Positions 45,722 to 57,989 of a stretch of 64,000 nucleotides of DNA are shown here, in pieces. Positions within the stretch are counted from its first letter, which is position 1. The number at the start of each line of letters is the position of its first letter. Below the pieces are notes generated by a model that searched no databases, was not told the origin of the DNA, and worked only from the letters and a program-made list of their open reading frames with translations. The translations under genes and the position numbers were made by a program. Source of the stretch: Beta vulgaris subsp. vulgaris (lineage: Eukaryota > Streptophyta > Magnoliopsida > Caryophyllales > Amaranthaceae); contig NC_079202.1 in assembly GCF_026745355.1 (NCBI RefSeq), positions 9,436,929 to 9,500,928 of the forward strand. The letters are read 5' to 3'.

Positions 45722-45990
45722 TCTTGAAAATTCTATTGTGCTCCAGGGAGCACGGTGCACACCATGCACCCAGTAAATTTGTTCCATTTTTGATGAGTAA
45801 ATATTCTATTTTAATAAATATTCATTTTAAGCATATTTTTCAGCAAAAAAATATGTTCTAGTTTTCGTAAAAAATGTTGTATTTTCAATAAACAAATGTT
45901 CTATTTCAACAAATATTCGTTTTAAGCTTATTTTTCAACAAAAAAGTATGTTCTATATTTTGCGAATCTATTTTATTTTCGATAAGCAAA
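45722..45990. mobile_element. ATGTTC-rich element, truncated copy
   Basis: Counterpart of the element at 5640-6285 but ending at about 45990, where copy B joins sequence equal to ~6531 in copy A. The left palindrome GTGCTCC-AG-GGAGCAC is perfect here. Confidence 0.5.
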
Positions 45991-46293
45991 TGTTCAATAG
46001 TTGGGACTTGGGAGTCACATAGCCAATGTCAAAGAGGCTATGCTAGCGTGAGCCTCTCAAACTTCGCACCCCATCTCGGAGGCAATCCTCCCTAACTAGT
46101 CAAAAACTTCTATATATGAAAGTGAACCAATTGACAACTTAAATTGAACGATCGACCAAGTGACCCAAATCTTAGATCTAAACTCCTTTCGACTTCAACT
46201 CAACCCCCCCAGGGTCAAGGGACTTGCGGGATGTAACGTATAGGCTAAGGCGAATGTAGGAAAAATGTTCTAGCAAATGTGGTGCTCAAAACT

Positions 46294-46919
46294 GTTGCAA
46301 TAATGTTGGGGGTGGTGGTTGATGTGTTGTTGCGGTGGGAATGATGGGTGGCGGTGCTTGTGAAGTGACTCGGTGGATTCCGGATTTTTGAAAGGTGGTG
46401 GTTGAAGTGACTGACAAAGATAGCGGTGGTAGTGGAGATGGGAGACGAATGTTTCTGGTGGTGGTTTCGTCGGTTCGAAGTTGTGGGTTGTGGGTTTGCC
46501 AGTTCGAAGTGGTTGGGTTAAGGTCGATGTTGAGATCAAAGTGGCTGGGTGAGTGGGTGGTGGTTGGGTTCGAAGTAGTTGGGTGGTTAGGTTCATCAAT
46601 TTGTCGGTTCAGAGCGGTTGGGTCGGTGGGTTCGTCGGATAGCATGTTCGAAGTGGTTTGGTGGTGGCTAGTTAAGGTCATGGTTGGGTGGTGGTTGAAA
46701 TCAATTTGGGTGGAAGTAATTAATTGGTTAATGTATTAACATTAATTTATTGAAATCTGATCAAATTCAATAACTCATTTAAGGTTACAAAGTAATGGCA
46801 AAAGTTGTAATTCTGTTGTAGTTTTTTTTAGCAAATATGGAAAACATCAAAAATTTTGAATTTTTTTGTTATACTCAGTTTTAGAAACTGTTGAAATTTT
46901 TGTGTTACAGAGGGAGTAC
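46294..46919 (+). repeat. G/T-rich low-complexity tract and AT-rich flank
   Basis: 46300-46700 is strongly G/T on the plus strand, with degenerate units such as GTTCGAAGTGGTTGGGT and GGTGGTGGTTG. Frames open on both strands give only simple-composition peptides. No gene supported. Confidence 0.6.
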
Positions 46920-47310
46920 AATAAATGTTCTTTAAGTACAGAATTACGGAGCCCTTGCGCTCAGTACTGTTATGCTCCAAATTAGCCAAAGTTTCCTATT
47001 TTGCTCCTCTAACACTTTGTTCCATGCGCTCCTCGTCTTTCCACAATTGGTTGTTGAAACATGACCAATGCTCTGACTCCCTACAAAAGAGAATCTCAAA
47101 GAAGTCAAGTTGGACAAAGTTCCTTGAAAGCTCAATTATAATATGGACAAACTACCCGAAAACTGTCATTCACAACTAAAGAAGAGAAAAGATTAGAGAA
47201 GAAGAAAAATTAAAGAACAACTAACTAAAATATAGAAGAAAATGTAAGAAACACTAAAGAAAGGTGCTCTATGAGTGAAATAAATATCACTCATCAACTT
47301 CCCCCAAGTT
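46920..47310 (-). mobile_element. LTR remnant with PPT, related to the solo LTR
   Basis: On the minus strand a purine tract AACTTGGGGGAAGT (47310-47297) is followed by TGATGAGTGATATTTATTTC (from 47296), nearly the same start as the solo LTR at 10170. The preceding GTTTGAGGACAAGCAAATG is a common plant gypsy pre-PPT sequence. The LTR body is short and degraded, ending somewhere near 46920. Confidence 0.65.
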
Positions 47311-48432
47311 TGAACATTTGCTTGTCCTCAAACAAACATCCAAGGCACACAAGAGAAAACCAATAAGGTGCTCTACGACTGTATTGACGGCTTCTCCTTG
47401 TTTCAGGAAAGAACTAGACCCTTAGTGAACTTCCCTAGTCATGACACCGATGCAACTACAAATGCGAATGAATATGCATGTCCTAACTTCATGGTCATTG
47501 TGGGAGCTATTTTTGTCTAGGTGTGCTATTAATCGAATTAAAGCCTAAGTGTAGCTTTTTCTCGAGACCGTTGGAATTCCGAGTCAAGCTAGAATTCTAA
47601 GTGGATCGAATAATTAACCAGGTGACCACTTTTTATTTTTAAACCGATTTTATTCCCTACTCCGGTTTAGGGGGACTAATCGGTTTAATTGAACCGATCG
47701 ATGTCCTATATATTGAAATTATTGCAATTGGCTTCATAACTGGTCTACGTTACCTAGAGAACAGGTCTGGGGCAAATCACTTACTTTACCGAATTATTTC
47801 CGCATATTTAATAGATTTTGTGATAGCACATATTAATTATATTTAATTGTGACTTTAATGTGATCTATCATAGATTGCACATTAATAATTGGGTAATCAC
47901 TTTGATTAAAATATAATTTTGATTATTATTTATCCTAGTTGTCACTTAGAACAAAAGCATCCAAAATAAATAAAAGCGGAAAAATAAATTTTTAAGCGTA
48001 CAACGCGTAGACCGATCGGGACAAACCGGCTATAATGATGGCAAAATATAATAAAACATAAGTAAATCATAATTAAGGCATGATTAATACATAATTAAAG
48101 CATAATTATAATGATTAAGCATAAGTAAGCAAAACAAGCACAATTAAAGGGGAAATTGGGCCAAACTAAGTTGCTGGCCTAATTGAATTAATGAGTGGTC
48201 TAACCTAACCTAAGAGATCAAATTTGCAATTGGGCCAAGGCCAAAATCATTTTAAGTGGTCTAATGTCCATTTTATTAGCGAAAAGCCGAAAATTAGGGT
48301 TTTTAGGAAAAACTAGTCAAAGAAAAATTAAGAGAGGGAATTCTACCAGTCAATTGACACCCAATTCTTGACTCAAGGTATCTGGAAACATAGGAAATAT
48401 TGTGTCCAAAGGGAGAATTTTTTAAGGCATAA
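47311..48432. other. Old repeat-derived DNA, no gene
   Basis: 47311-47500 is probably internal sequence of the element whose LTR remnant ends at 47296. From about 47500 the DNA is AT-rich, noncoding, with an LTR-like flavour (AAAAGCGGAAAAATAA near 47975) but no verifiable ends. Confidence 0.4.
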
Positions 48433-49352
48433 GGGTCTGTTCTCCCCAGCTTATTTTTAGTTCAGTTCAGTTCAGCTCTCTTCAATTCAGTTCAGTTCAG
48501 TTCAGTTCAGCTCCAATCAGTTCAGCTCATTTCAGTTCAGTTCAGTTCAGCTCCATTCTTTTATAACTATTTTGTTAAATATTATTATTATGTCGGTAAA
48601 ATTTATTTTAATAATTACTCTTATTATTATTATTATTATTTATTTTTATATTATTACTATTAAGTATTATTATTATTATTATTTCTATATATTATTTTGT
48701 TTATTATAGCTTTACTCATTATTATTAGTATTATTATTAGGAGGAACATGGTTTAGGTCAAAGCGCAAATAACCCACGTTTTTTAGCCCATAAACCAATC
48801 AAATCGCGTCAAAACGGTTTGATGCAATTTTCGCGGTCCAATCCAATCATTATTTTTAATTACTAAATATTATTATATTATTAAATCTAATTATTAAAAT
48901 AGTAATATTAATTTACTTCTTAGATATTATTGTTATTCTATAATCATCATCAAGTATTAATATATTAATACAAATAATATAAAATAATTATTATTAATTA
49001 TTATTATTATTAATAATTTATGATAATTAATATTATTTATTTATAACTCTCATTTAAAAATATCCAAAATACTATTATTATTATTATTATTCATTATTAT
49101 TACTTATTATTATAATTAATTATTATTTAATATTCATATTATTATTGTTTAAATATTATTTATATATTTATTACAATAAATTTAATTCAATTCAATTTAA
49201 TTCAATTCAATTCAATTCAATTCAGTTCAGTTCAGTTCAGTTCAGTTCAATTCAGCTCTCTTCAGTTCAGCTCTCTTCAGTTCAATTCGGTTAAGTTCAG
49301 TTCAGCTCCAATCAGTTCAGTTCAGCTGTTTCATGTCGAAGAGAACAGTCCC
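48433..49352. mobile_element. PIF/Harbinger-like MITE with TTCAG arrays
   Basis: A 920-bp element with ends GGGTCTGTTCTC and GAGAACAGTCCC, flanked by TAA (48430-48432, 49353-49355). Just inside each end are arrays of the pentamer TTCAG/TTCAA (48462-48555; 49185-49325), and the core is TTA/ATT-rich (48570-49170). No coding capacity. Confidence 0.75.
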
Positions 49353-49355
49353 TAA

Positions 49356-50530
49356 AAGTACATCTAATGATTTTTACAAAAATACCATAAAAACTAACCA
49401 GTTTTGGGAGGGAATTTATTTGACGGACCTAAACCTTCATTTGAGCTAATTTTTGGAAACAACACACAAGAAACTTCCTGGAACATGCCATAGTTTCGTT
49501 ATGATTTTAGTGATTTTTATAAAAACTCTAGCAGATTTTCTGGAATAGCTTATAGAAATCACCTAGGGCAAAATATTAGCCCATAAATCATACCAAAAAT
49601 ATTGGAAGCATGTTATAGTTCCTATAACATTGTTTCCAAAAATTATGGCCTCTTGATGAACATGAAAGTTTTAGACTATTTTTAGCCAGTTCTGACCCAA
49701 TTTGCAAAAAAAAAAAAAAAAAAAAATCATAACTCGAAAACTAGATTGCTATAAATCATAAGAAAAATACTTAATAATTCTTGACATCACCGGAACATTT
49801 TTTTTCAAAATATTGGCTCATTTCAGTGAGCCGTTTTTGAATTAAAAATAAAACAGTAGCCAAAATAAGCTTTTGGGCCATGTTTAATAAACAAAACAAT
49901 CACACGCATGTTTATGGAAAAATCATGAGAAAAATACACATGACACACATATATTACAGTAGGTTATGTTCAAATATTAGCTTATTTGAACACTTAAACT
50001 ACCCATATTAATATTTAGATTAAAAATCACACACACAAAATGAAAAACTTTAAATAAAAAACGTTGGAAAAAAATGATGTTTGAGATGTTGGGGGATAGA
50101 AATAATCATGGTAATGATTATTTCATCCCCAAGTACTCACTTTTGGTGAGGTACTACGTTTTTAAAGACTTTGCATAATAAAAATCAAGTCTTTGTTTGT
50201 TAAAAACTATTAAAAACAATTTATTTATAAAAAGAACAAACTTTATAAAGATTTTGATTAGTTCATAATAATGCATTATTTTACCCTTATATATTAGTCA
50301 TTTGAATAGATTTTATAGTTATATATATGAGATATTAGTGAGACTTATTAATATATACTTATTTTTCATAATTATCTATTTTTTATATATATTGAACTCT
50401 AATTGTTTTTATTTTATCTAAATTTATCTTAGGTGTCGACTCGTGAGAAATAAAGATGATTTCAAGAGCAAATATACAAGTGTGAGGCCCAAACAATACG
50501 AGATGAAGAAAATATTAGCCAAAGTCTCAT
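49356..50530. other. AT-rich intergenic, no gene
   Basis: No supported coding. It contains an A run of about 22 at 49706-49727 and a short palindromic ATAATCATGGTAATGATTAT at 50101-50121. It may include old repeats that I cannot place. Confidence 0.4.
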
Positions 50531-51245
50531 ATTAATCAATATCATTATCTAAAGCAAAATGATAAATCCTACGTGTCAAGCTCACAATCACCGAGCAATT
50601 CTAGAGCATGAGGAATGTAAAACTCTCATCTAGGGCGTTCACGTAGGATTTGCCTAGGTGAAATCCAAAAATTATAATATTTCGGAAATTTAATTGCCTT
50701 AATTAGGGGTGATTTGAGGTAATTATTGATGATTAGCGTAAATTGTGGAATAAAAAAGGCAAGGTCGTTTTTATAATCTCCAATTATGTTTAAATTTGGC
50801 CGAAAATTTTGGAACTTCACTCCATATGGAAACAAGCAATTACAATCTTCAATCATGTGCAAGTTGATCACCTAAATCAAAATCATTCCTAATTTGAATG
50901 GCGTGATTTTAGGGATTGATTCAATCAAGCTTTAATATGAAAATTCGTAATTTAATGATATTTTATTAATTTTTTAAAAAAAATCGAGTAAAAAACAATC
51001 TTTATTTTGCACTATAAATACCCTAATCATATTTGCATTGCACTACAACATCAAAATTCATAAACCCTAAACATGTTTTCATATATATATCATTTGAGAA
51101 AAAAAAAATATGTCAAGCATCATTCACGGTTTGCAACAACATCCAATTTTCTGTAGAAGGTGAATTCGTCGCAACATCGAATGGGAATATCAATTAGTAA
51201 TTCATGACTTGCGTGAATGAAATAGTGTATCATATCTCAAGTGGT
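50531..51245. repeat. AT-rich repeat family, copy 1 (left part)
   Basis: Starts near ATTATCTAAAGCAAAATG and shares with 56866-57960 the blocks CCTACGTGTCAAGCTCACAA, TGTGCAAGTTGATCACCTAA and GCACTATAAATACCCTAATC. The LINE at 51260 interrupts it; the right part is 56310 onward. Possibly Helitron-derived, but the ends are not proven. Confidence 0.55.
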
Positions 51246-51431
51246 TGCTTAACATTTTTTTTTTTTTTTTGGCAATTCAAAATATTTATTGATAACCAAA
51301 AAAAGGGTAAAATACACCACATCAACCCCAAGGGAAAAGAAAGCAAAGCTGAGTCCCCTTACCTTCTAGGAAGGGCCTGGGACAGAAACCAAGCAAACAT
51401 CCCCTACGAGAACAACTACACAGAAGCTACC

Positions 51432-54400
51432 TTACCAAACCATAAACTTCCTAGTACAATCATTACATCGACTAGCAACTCTAAAACATATTTGCCTAAA
51501 ATTAGCAACTGTATCTAACATAAGGCCCCCAAAGATCTTGGCATTTCTTTGAAGCCAGATTTGATACATAGTTTCAGCAAACAGCATGCAGTAGAGTTGA
51601 GCTTTAGCTCCACTTCTCTTGCTCTTCAGTGCCACAATATTGATTTCCTCAGTTAAGGTTCTGACAGTCACTACTTCATTGAGCTGTTGTTGACAGGCAT
51701 TCCAGATTGCCCTGGAGAAGGGACATTCAAAGAAAAGATGGGATATACTCTCACTAGCTTCATTACATAAAGGACAATGATCATCATTTATAATGCCCCA
51801 TGTAAACAACCTATCTTTAGTAGCCAACCTCCCATGTAGGATCAGCCAAGTAACAAATAAAGCTTTAGGAGTTGCTTTATTATTACAGACTACCCTCTTC
51901 CAGTAAACATGCTCATAATCTCCTAACATGACTTTGTAAACCTTCTTGATTGAGAATTCATGCTGCTGTAACATGGAAGTGATCTGCAGCTCTTGGAAAA
52001 TTGCTCTACTCTCCAAAATCTTCTTCATAGACCATGATAATCTATTAGGGACTACCATGGAATGAATATCATGATGCTTAATATAATACTCATGAAGCCA
52101 CTTTATCCACAACCTGTCTTGCTTTTGACACACAGCCCAATGATGTTTAGCCACTGCAGCTTTATTCCAGATGGCAAGATTTTTGATGTTGAGCCCCCCA
52201 CAGCTCTTAGGAAGGCACAAGGTTTCCCAAGCTATAGGAGCTTTCCTTGTATATGAGTCTTGACCAGTCCATAGGAAAGTTCTGCAGATACTCTGGACTT
52301 CCTTCAGCACTTTCTTAGGCAAAAGAAAGATCTGACACCAGTACAATTGGAAGCCATGAAGTATGGATTGGATTAACTGGACTCTTGCAGCATAAGATAA
52401 CTTCTTCACATTCCAAGACCTTACCCTAGCCACTGTTTTCTCAATCAAAGGCCTACATTCATTATAGAATAGCTTCCTGGTGGTGAGAGGGACCCCTAAA
52501 TATTTGAAGGGAAAACACCCAGGGGCATATTAACAACAGACTGAAGAATAGTCCTTTGAGTCTCATAACCCCTCCAATATGAGATGGCTTTTGTCCAGAT
52601 TTGCTTCGAGCCCTGAAGCTTGAGAGAATTGGAAAAAGCATCATAGATAAGTTGTAAGGAGCTTGATCAGCTTTAGCAAACATCAATAGGTCATCAGCAA
52701 ACATCAAATGGGTGATGTTTAACTTTTTGCACCTTGGATGGAACTTGAACCTAGGAATCGTTTTTAATATCCCTAGACATCTTGAAAGATACTCCATCCC
52801 TATAGCAAAGAGAAATGGAGACATTGGGTCCCCTTGTCTCAATCCCTTCCTAGCATTAAAGGGCTTACAAGGGCTACCATTAATGAGAATAGAAAAGAAA
52901 CAGTTGAAACACACATCATAACCCATTTCACAAATGTTGAAGGGAAGCCCACTTCATTCATAACAGTTTCCAAGAAGGACCATTCAATTGAATCATAGGC
53001 CTTCTTCAAATCAACTTTCAGCATACACCTTGGAGAGATATGCCTATGATTATATCCTTTAATAAGCTCAGTTGCAAGTAAAATATTGTCTGAAATATTT
53101 CTACCAGGCATGAACCCAGCTTGACTTAAATCAACCACACTTCCAATCATATCCTTCATTCTGCTAGTCAAGATTTTAGATATTATCTTGTACTAACTGT
53201 GCAACAGGCAATAGGCCTAAAATCCTTAACAAGAGAAGGGTTAGGGTCTTAGGAATGAGTGTAACAAGAGTACAATTGATTTCAGGCAACAGACCCCTGA
53301 ATTAAGAATTGCAAACAGCGACATACTCATTTTAACAACAGCCAAGCTTTTTTAAAGAAGTGGCTATTGAATCCATCAATACCTGGAGCTTTGTCATCAT
53401 CATGGCCCATAGAGCTGCTTCAATTTCCTGTACTGTAAGGAAGGTGAGCAAGTTTGCATCCCTAGCTTGAACTTGAGGCCCCTTCTCAATAAAGGAATGT
53501 CAACTGATGGAAGGCTTGGAGCTGCTGAGCCTAGGCTAGATAAAATTGGATGACTTCAGATTCAATTGCTTCATTAGTTGTTAGCTTTTCACCATTGCAT
53601 TGAATAAAACTTCAATGTTATTCTGCATATACCTCTCTTTATAGCATTGAAGAAGATTGAGAGTTAGAGTCACCAATTTCAACCACTGGATTCTTGATTT
53701 TTGCCTTAAAGCATTCTTCCACATTTAGGAATTTTTGCAGATTCAGGATACAATCTTTCTCTTGTTGAAAGCTGATACAGTGTGGGAGCTCTGTAATTGT
53801 GATTGAACTCTCTGCAAATCCTCCCTGATATTATCAATTCTAAGCTACAAGTTGGAGAATTCAGCTTTATGTAACTCCTTAAGCCTCCTTTTAACACATT
53901 GAGCTTATCCACACTCTTCAGCCTATCCTCCTCTCTTCCATGCATATGCCATTGGTCTCTAACTATCTGAAGGAACTCACATGTTCAGCCATGTAGTTAA
54001 AGAATTTAAATGGTTTACCCTTTGTTGCACCCTGTGAGAGGTTTGGAACAGCAAGGGAGAGTGATCAGACAAACCCGAATTCATGTAATCCACCACCACA
54101 TGAGGAAACTTAGTTATCCAGTAGGAATTCACTAAGCCCTATCTATTCTGCTCTGATTCTAGTACCTCAGTACCTTTATTGGACCATGAAAAGTAATGCC
54201 CACATGATTTCATTTCAATGAGATTAGATGAATCCAGGAGATGCTGCAAGTCCTGGGTTTCATAGTTAGAAACTGGGGCTCCATTTTCTCTATCTCCAGT
54301 AGAGAGAATAGAATTGAAATCACCCATTATACACCATGGTTCCTGTATAGATTGACCCAAATTGCCAATATCCAACCAAAGGCTCTTCCTATCTTCCACT

Positions 54401-54777
54401 GTATGCAAACCATAGACAATTGTGAGATACCACTGATCACCTGTGTATTTATCTTCAACCTACAGTGCATCAATTGCACATTTTTTAGAAGAATTTGGAT
54501 TGAAACATAGCAGGGCTCCAAGCAAACCAAATTCTCCCCTACTTGAAGCTTCATAGTTGTGTTCCCACCTCCAATCATTACCTAATTTCTTCAAAATTCT
54601 ATCTTTATTGTGACTTTTAACTCTAGTTTCTAGTAAAGCCATGATAGAAACCTTCTGCTGCTTCATGAACTTCTTTATTTCCCCTACTTTGAGCGGGCTA
54701 TTTAACCCCCTAACATTCCAAGCACACACAATCATTATCCTGGTGTAAGGGTGAATGACTACTCCCAGCTCATCCAC
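51432..54777 (-). pseudogene. LINE ORF2: endonuclease-reverse transcriptase, broken
   Basis: Minus strand. The endonuclease starts at about 54777 (CAWNVRGLNSPLKVGEIK, ALLETRVKSHN) and continues at 54139-54408 (WCIMGDFNSIL). RT pieces are at 52839-53171 (QAGFMPGRNISDNILLATEL, KVDLKKAYDSIEW) and 52462-52926 (KGLRQGDPMSPFLFAIGME, catalytic HLMFADDLLMFAKAD). The 338-codon C-terminal frame 51432-52448 ends in the zf-RVT domain (CPLCNEASESISHLFFECPF). Frameshifts near 54500, 54140, 53700-53180 and 52455 break it. The product nicks DNA and primes reverse transcription at the target. Confidence 0.92.
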
Positions 54778-54841
54778 ATTTGAATTACTACCCCAGGTCT
54801 TACTGTCTCAAGCACATCTTTGCCCTTCTGGCCTCTAGTGA

Positions 54842-56254
54842 CTATATTCCACATTGGACTGGTGGATCAGTCCTCAGAGTCTCTCCTCCCCTCCTCACTG
54901 CCACACTACTCATAGTATCCTTCTCTTCAATGTGTGCAGTAGCTACAACTGCTTCAGTCACCTCCTTATACTCCATTGTATTCTCTGCTGCCTGAACCAC
55001 TTCAACCCCAGCTTCCTCAGCAATCACAGTCATGCTAGGTTGAACAATCTTAGGCACCCATTTTTGAGTAGGTCTAGTGCCTTCTTTCCCCATATTAGCC
55101 TTCTTCTTAAGACAATCATGTCCTATAGAATTGCATTTGGAACAAAAGGCAGGCGCCCACTCAAAATGGACTTTTTGTTCACATATTCTTCCTGACCCAT
55201 CTTCTATTGTCACCACTTTAGTTAACTCTTTAGTAACATCAACTTCAATGAGCATCCTTGCAAAAGTAATCCTCTGCTGATGAGTTGTGCATTCATCAGC
55301 AAACAAAGGAACCCTAATCATGCTACCAATCCTACTCAGGGATTCAGCCCCCCAATAATTCAGAGGCAGATTGTACAGTCTCACCCACAGAGGAACAACC
55401 CTTAAAACTTCAGCTTGGAAATCAAAATCAGGGGTCCAAGCCTTTACAATCATAGGTCTACTATTAATCATGTGAGGCCCAGCATATAAAATCTCATTTC
55501 TATCATCAACAGAAGCAAATTTAACAATAAAGTAACCTTTGTCATGAAGAAAAATTCTAGGTTTACTTACATGGTTCCATTGCTGTTCAATAAATCTAGT
55601 GAGAGTCCCAATAGAAGGAGTCTGACCCACAACATATAAGATTATAGCAGAGGACCAGGTTTCTGTCAGTTTATCAACTTCTATTTGGTCTAGCTTAGCC
55701 ACTTTTTTACCTTCCTTCACCACCGGAGGGATAAATTTGAGAGAAGCTCCTTTAGATGTGAGAGTTTTGCCAGCAGCAACCTCTGCCCATTTTGTTGCAG
55801 GAGCTACCTTCTCTGTAACATTTCCCTCATTTCTGTTGATAGGACCATCTGTACATCCTTCTTCAGTAATCTTTTCCTTCTCCGAACTTATCGACCCCTG
55901 AATCTCACTACTACTTCGAGCTTCCTGTGGCACAGTTGGATGTATCACCACTTCTTCAACCTCTTTATGAACCCTATCATCAAGAACTACTGGATTCTTC
56001 TCCTTTGTCACCATCATTGGCGTGCTTCTATGAGCTTTAAAAGCTTCATTAATGGCATCAATCGCTGCTTGCATCGCAGGGGAAGAATGGCCAGTACCTC
56101 CTTGAGTTACTGTTCCATTGCCCTGAAGACCTTGAGTAACCTTATTCACCTCACTACTTTTATGAACTGGTGTGTCCTTTCTAATCTCAGATTGTGGAGA
56201 AAGCTGAGGTTTTTTCCGGCGTCCCATCGGTGGTCGGCAATAGCTAGCGTACAC
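54842..56254 (-). CDS. LINE ORF1: DUF4283 / zinc-knuckle protein
   Basis: 470 codons open from ATG 56254 (MYASYCRPPMGRRKKP). It has a low-complexity charged N-terminus to residue ~165, then a DUF4283-like domain (DKGYFIVKFASVDDRNEIL, RPMIVKAWTPDFDF, VVPLWVRLYNLPLNYWG), then a zinc knuckle CSKCNSIGHDC whose last spacing is shorter than the usual CX2CX4HX4C, suggesting a small deletion. ORF1 proteins of plant L1 elements bind the RNA. The C-terminal part is E/V/A-rich. ORF2 starts 64 bases after the stop. Confidence 0.88.
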   Translation of the reverse strand: MYASYCRPPMGRRKKPQLSPQSEIRKDTPVHKSSEVNKVTQGLQGNGTVTQGGTGHSSPAMQAAIDAINEAFKAHRSTPMMVTKEKNPVVLDDRVHKEVEEVVIHPTVPQEARSSSEIQGSISSEKEKITEEGCTDGPINRNEGNVTEKVAPATKWAEVAAGKTLTSKGASLKFIPPVVKEGKKVAKLDQIEVDKLTETWSSAIILYVVGQTPSIGTLTRFIEQQWNHVSKPRIFLHDKGYFIVKFASVDDRNEILYAGPHMINSRPMIVKAWTPDFDFQAEVLRVVPLWVRLYNLPLNYWGAESLSRIGSMIRVPLFADECTTHQQRITFARMLIEVDVTKELTKVVTIEDGSGRICEQKVHFEWAPAFCSKCNSIGHDCLKKKANMGKEGTRPTQKWVPKIVQPSMTVIAEEAGVEVVQAAENTMEYKEVTEAVVATAHIEEKDTMSSVAVRRGGETLRTDPPVQCGI

Positions 56255-56309
56255 CCTACGCTATCGCTTTAACACCATAGAGAGAAAAAACCCTATGCTT
56301 AACATTTTT

Positions 56310-56865
56310 GCATGGGATTGCATTAGAGTTTTTTTGTAATGTTTACCATTATTTGTCATCTTATTTTTGTCGTGATTGTAACATAATTTGTCATTAGTTT
56401 CCTCTATATCATTCTTTTTATATTTATATAATATATTATGGTTATAGTTTTATTTTCTGGAAAGATATTATGGTCATAGTTAATTTGTATGAAATAGTGT
56501 AAACGACATATTAGAAAGCTAAAGAATTTACAGTTTTTTATTATTATTATTATTACATCCCCATTATTGTTATAAAAAAAAGAGGTGATCTCGAATTTTG
56601 ATTGATTTCTTTCCCAATCTTTTCCTTTACTTTTTAAGTTAATCTACCAATCAAAGCCATAAAATCAACGTAAAAATTAGTTTAGTTTACAAACTAATGT
56701 AGAATCACATAATTTCGAGTACTAATTGCGTTTTAAATATTCACTACATACTATTTTTGCACGAGATTGCATTAAAGTTTTTTGTAACAATGTCTAACAT
56801 TATTTGTCATCTTTATTTTTGCCGTGATTGTAATACAATTTGTTAGATCGCACTATCTATATTAT
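56310..56865. repeat. AT-rich repeat, right of LINE, with 85-bp direct repeat
   Basis: 56310-56395 and 56757-56845 are two diverged copies of one ~85-bp sequence (GGATTGCATTAGAGTTTTTT ... TTGTCATCTTATTTTTG). AT-rich, no coding. Confidence 0.6.
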
Positions 56866-57960
56866 TATCTAAAGCAAAATGAAAAAGCATACGTGTTAAG
56901 CTCACAATTACCGAGGAATGTAAAACTCTTATCTACGGTGTCCACATAGGATTTAGCCTTTGGTGAATCCGAAATTTAAAAGTTTTCGAAAATGATTTCC
57001 GTTAATTATGGATGATTTGCGTTAATTATGGAATAAAAAAGGTAAGTTATATCATGATCTCCAATCCCATTCAAATTTAGTCGAAAAATATTCACTCTCA
57101 TATTGTTATAATTTCGGATTTCCCTTATATGGTAATGAAATTAATATATCAATCATGCATGATTTATGTTAATTGACAATCAATCCCATATTGATTAATT
57201 TTCGGATTTCTTAATAAGTGAAATATGGTAATGAAAATAATTTCTCAATCATCCTTGATTTATGCCTATGTGAATGTTAATTGCCAATCAATCATGATTT
57301 CGAATTTTGAATTACCAATTAACCTTACTATCCGAATTTCTTAAAAGAAACCGTATCTATGTGAATAATGACACATGACATTTTTTTTCTCTAAAATCAG
57401 TGTCCAACTAGGATTACTCGCCACGTGTCATGCATTTCCTATATACTTTGTCCAAAATTTTTAATGACTTCCCTAAATGATTCAAAATTCAATCAATTAG
57501 AATCTTCAATCATATGCAAGTTGATCACTTAATTCAAAATCATATATAAATTAGAAGACTTGATTTTAGGGATTGATTTAATCAATATTTAATAAGGAAT
57601 TTTAGATATTTTATAATTTTAGGAATTAACCCTCCTTAAATCCTGCTTATGACAATAAATCACAATTTTAATTAAATCATGTGCAAGTTGATCACCTAAA
57701 TCTCAATCATTCCTAAATTGCAAAACTTGATTTTAGGGATTGATTCAATCAATCTTTAACATAGAAATTCGTGATTTTCGATAAGGTTATTACTTTTTTT
57801 TTTCAATAAAACGAGTAAAAAACCAGATTGAATTTTGCACTATAAATACCCTAATCATATTTGCATTGCACTACAACATCAAAATACATAAATCCTAAAC
57901 ACCTTCCCCTATATCCGGCTACCTTAAATTTTCTTCACGTGATTTTTGATAAATTAGTAA
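56866..57960. repeat. AT-rich repeat family, copy 2
   Basis: Begins TCTATATTATTATCTAAAGC, a Helitron-like 5' start, and shares blocks with copies 1 and 3. The module CATGTGCAAGTTGATCACCTA ending in GATTTTAGGGATTGATT occurs twice here (about 57505-57590 and 57675-57754). No coding. Confidence 0.55.
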
Positions 57961-57989
57961 ATTAGTAATTGTATTACACCCAAGTAAAA

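Larger units (their letters stand above)
39441..46293. repeat. Segmental duplication, copy B, part 2
   Basis: Collinear with 446-6823. It starts with the TAT target duplication of the CACTA. Differences from copy A: about 77 bp less gag near 39915, a Helitron at 43972-45164, and about 635 bp missing at 45990. The match ends near 46293. Confidence 0.92.
51260..56295 (-). mobile_element. L1-type LINE, ~5 kb
   Basis: Minus strand. The poly(A) tail appears as T(16) at 51255-51270, and the 14-bp duplication TGCTTAACATTTTT lies at 51246-51259 and 56296-56309. It has ORF1 and ORF2 with endonuclease, RT and zf-RVT domains. The 5' end reaches the duplication with a short leader, so it looks full length. 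ORF2 is broken. Confidence 0.95.

Noticed and set aside
46270..46739. Overlapping frames of 109-131 codons on both strands
   Set aside because: They derive from a G/T-rich degenerate repeat; peptides are T/P/H/Q- or V/G/W-rich without domain structure.
47500..48100. Possible old chromoviral LTR
   Set aside because: Phrases such as AAAAGCGGAAAAATAA recall Tekay LTRs, but I could not place either end or a target duplication.
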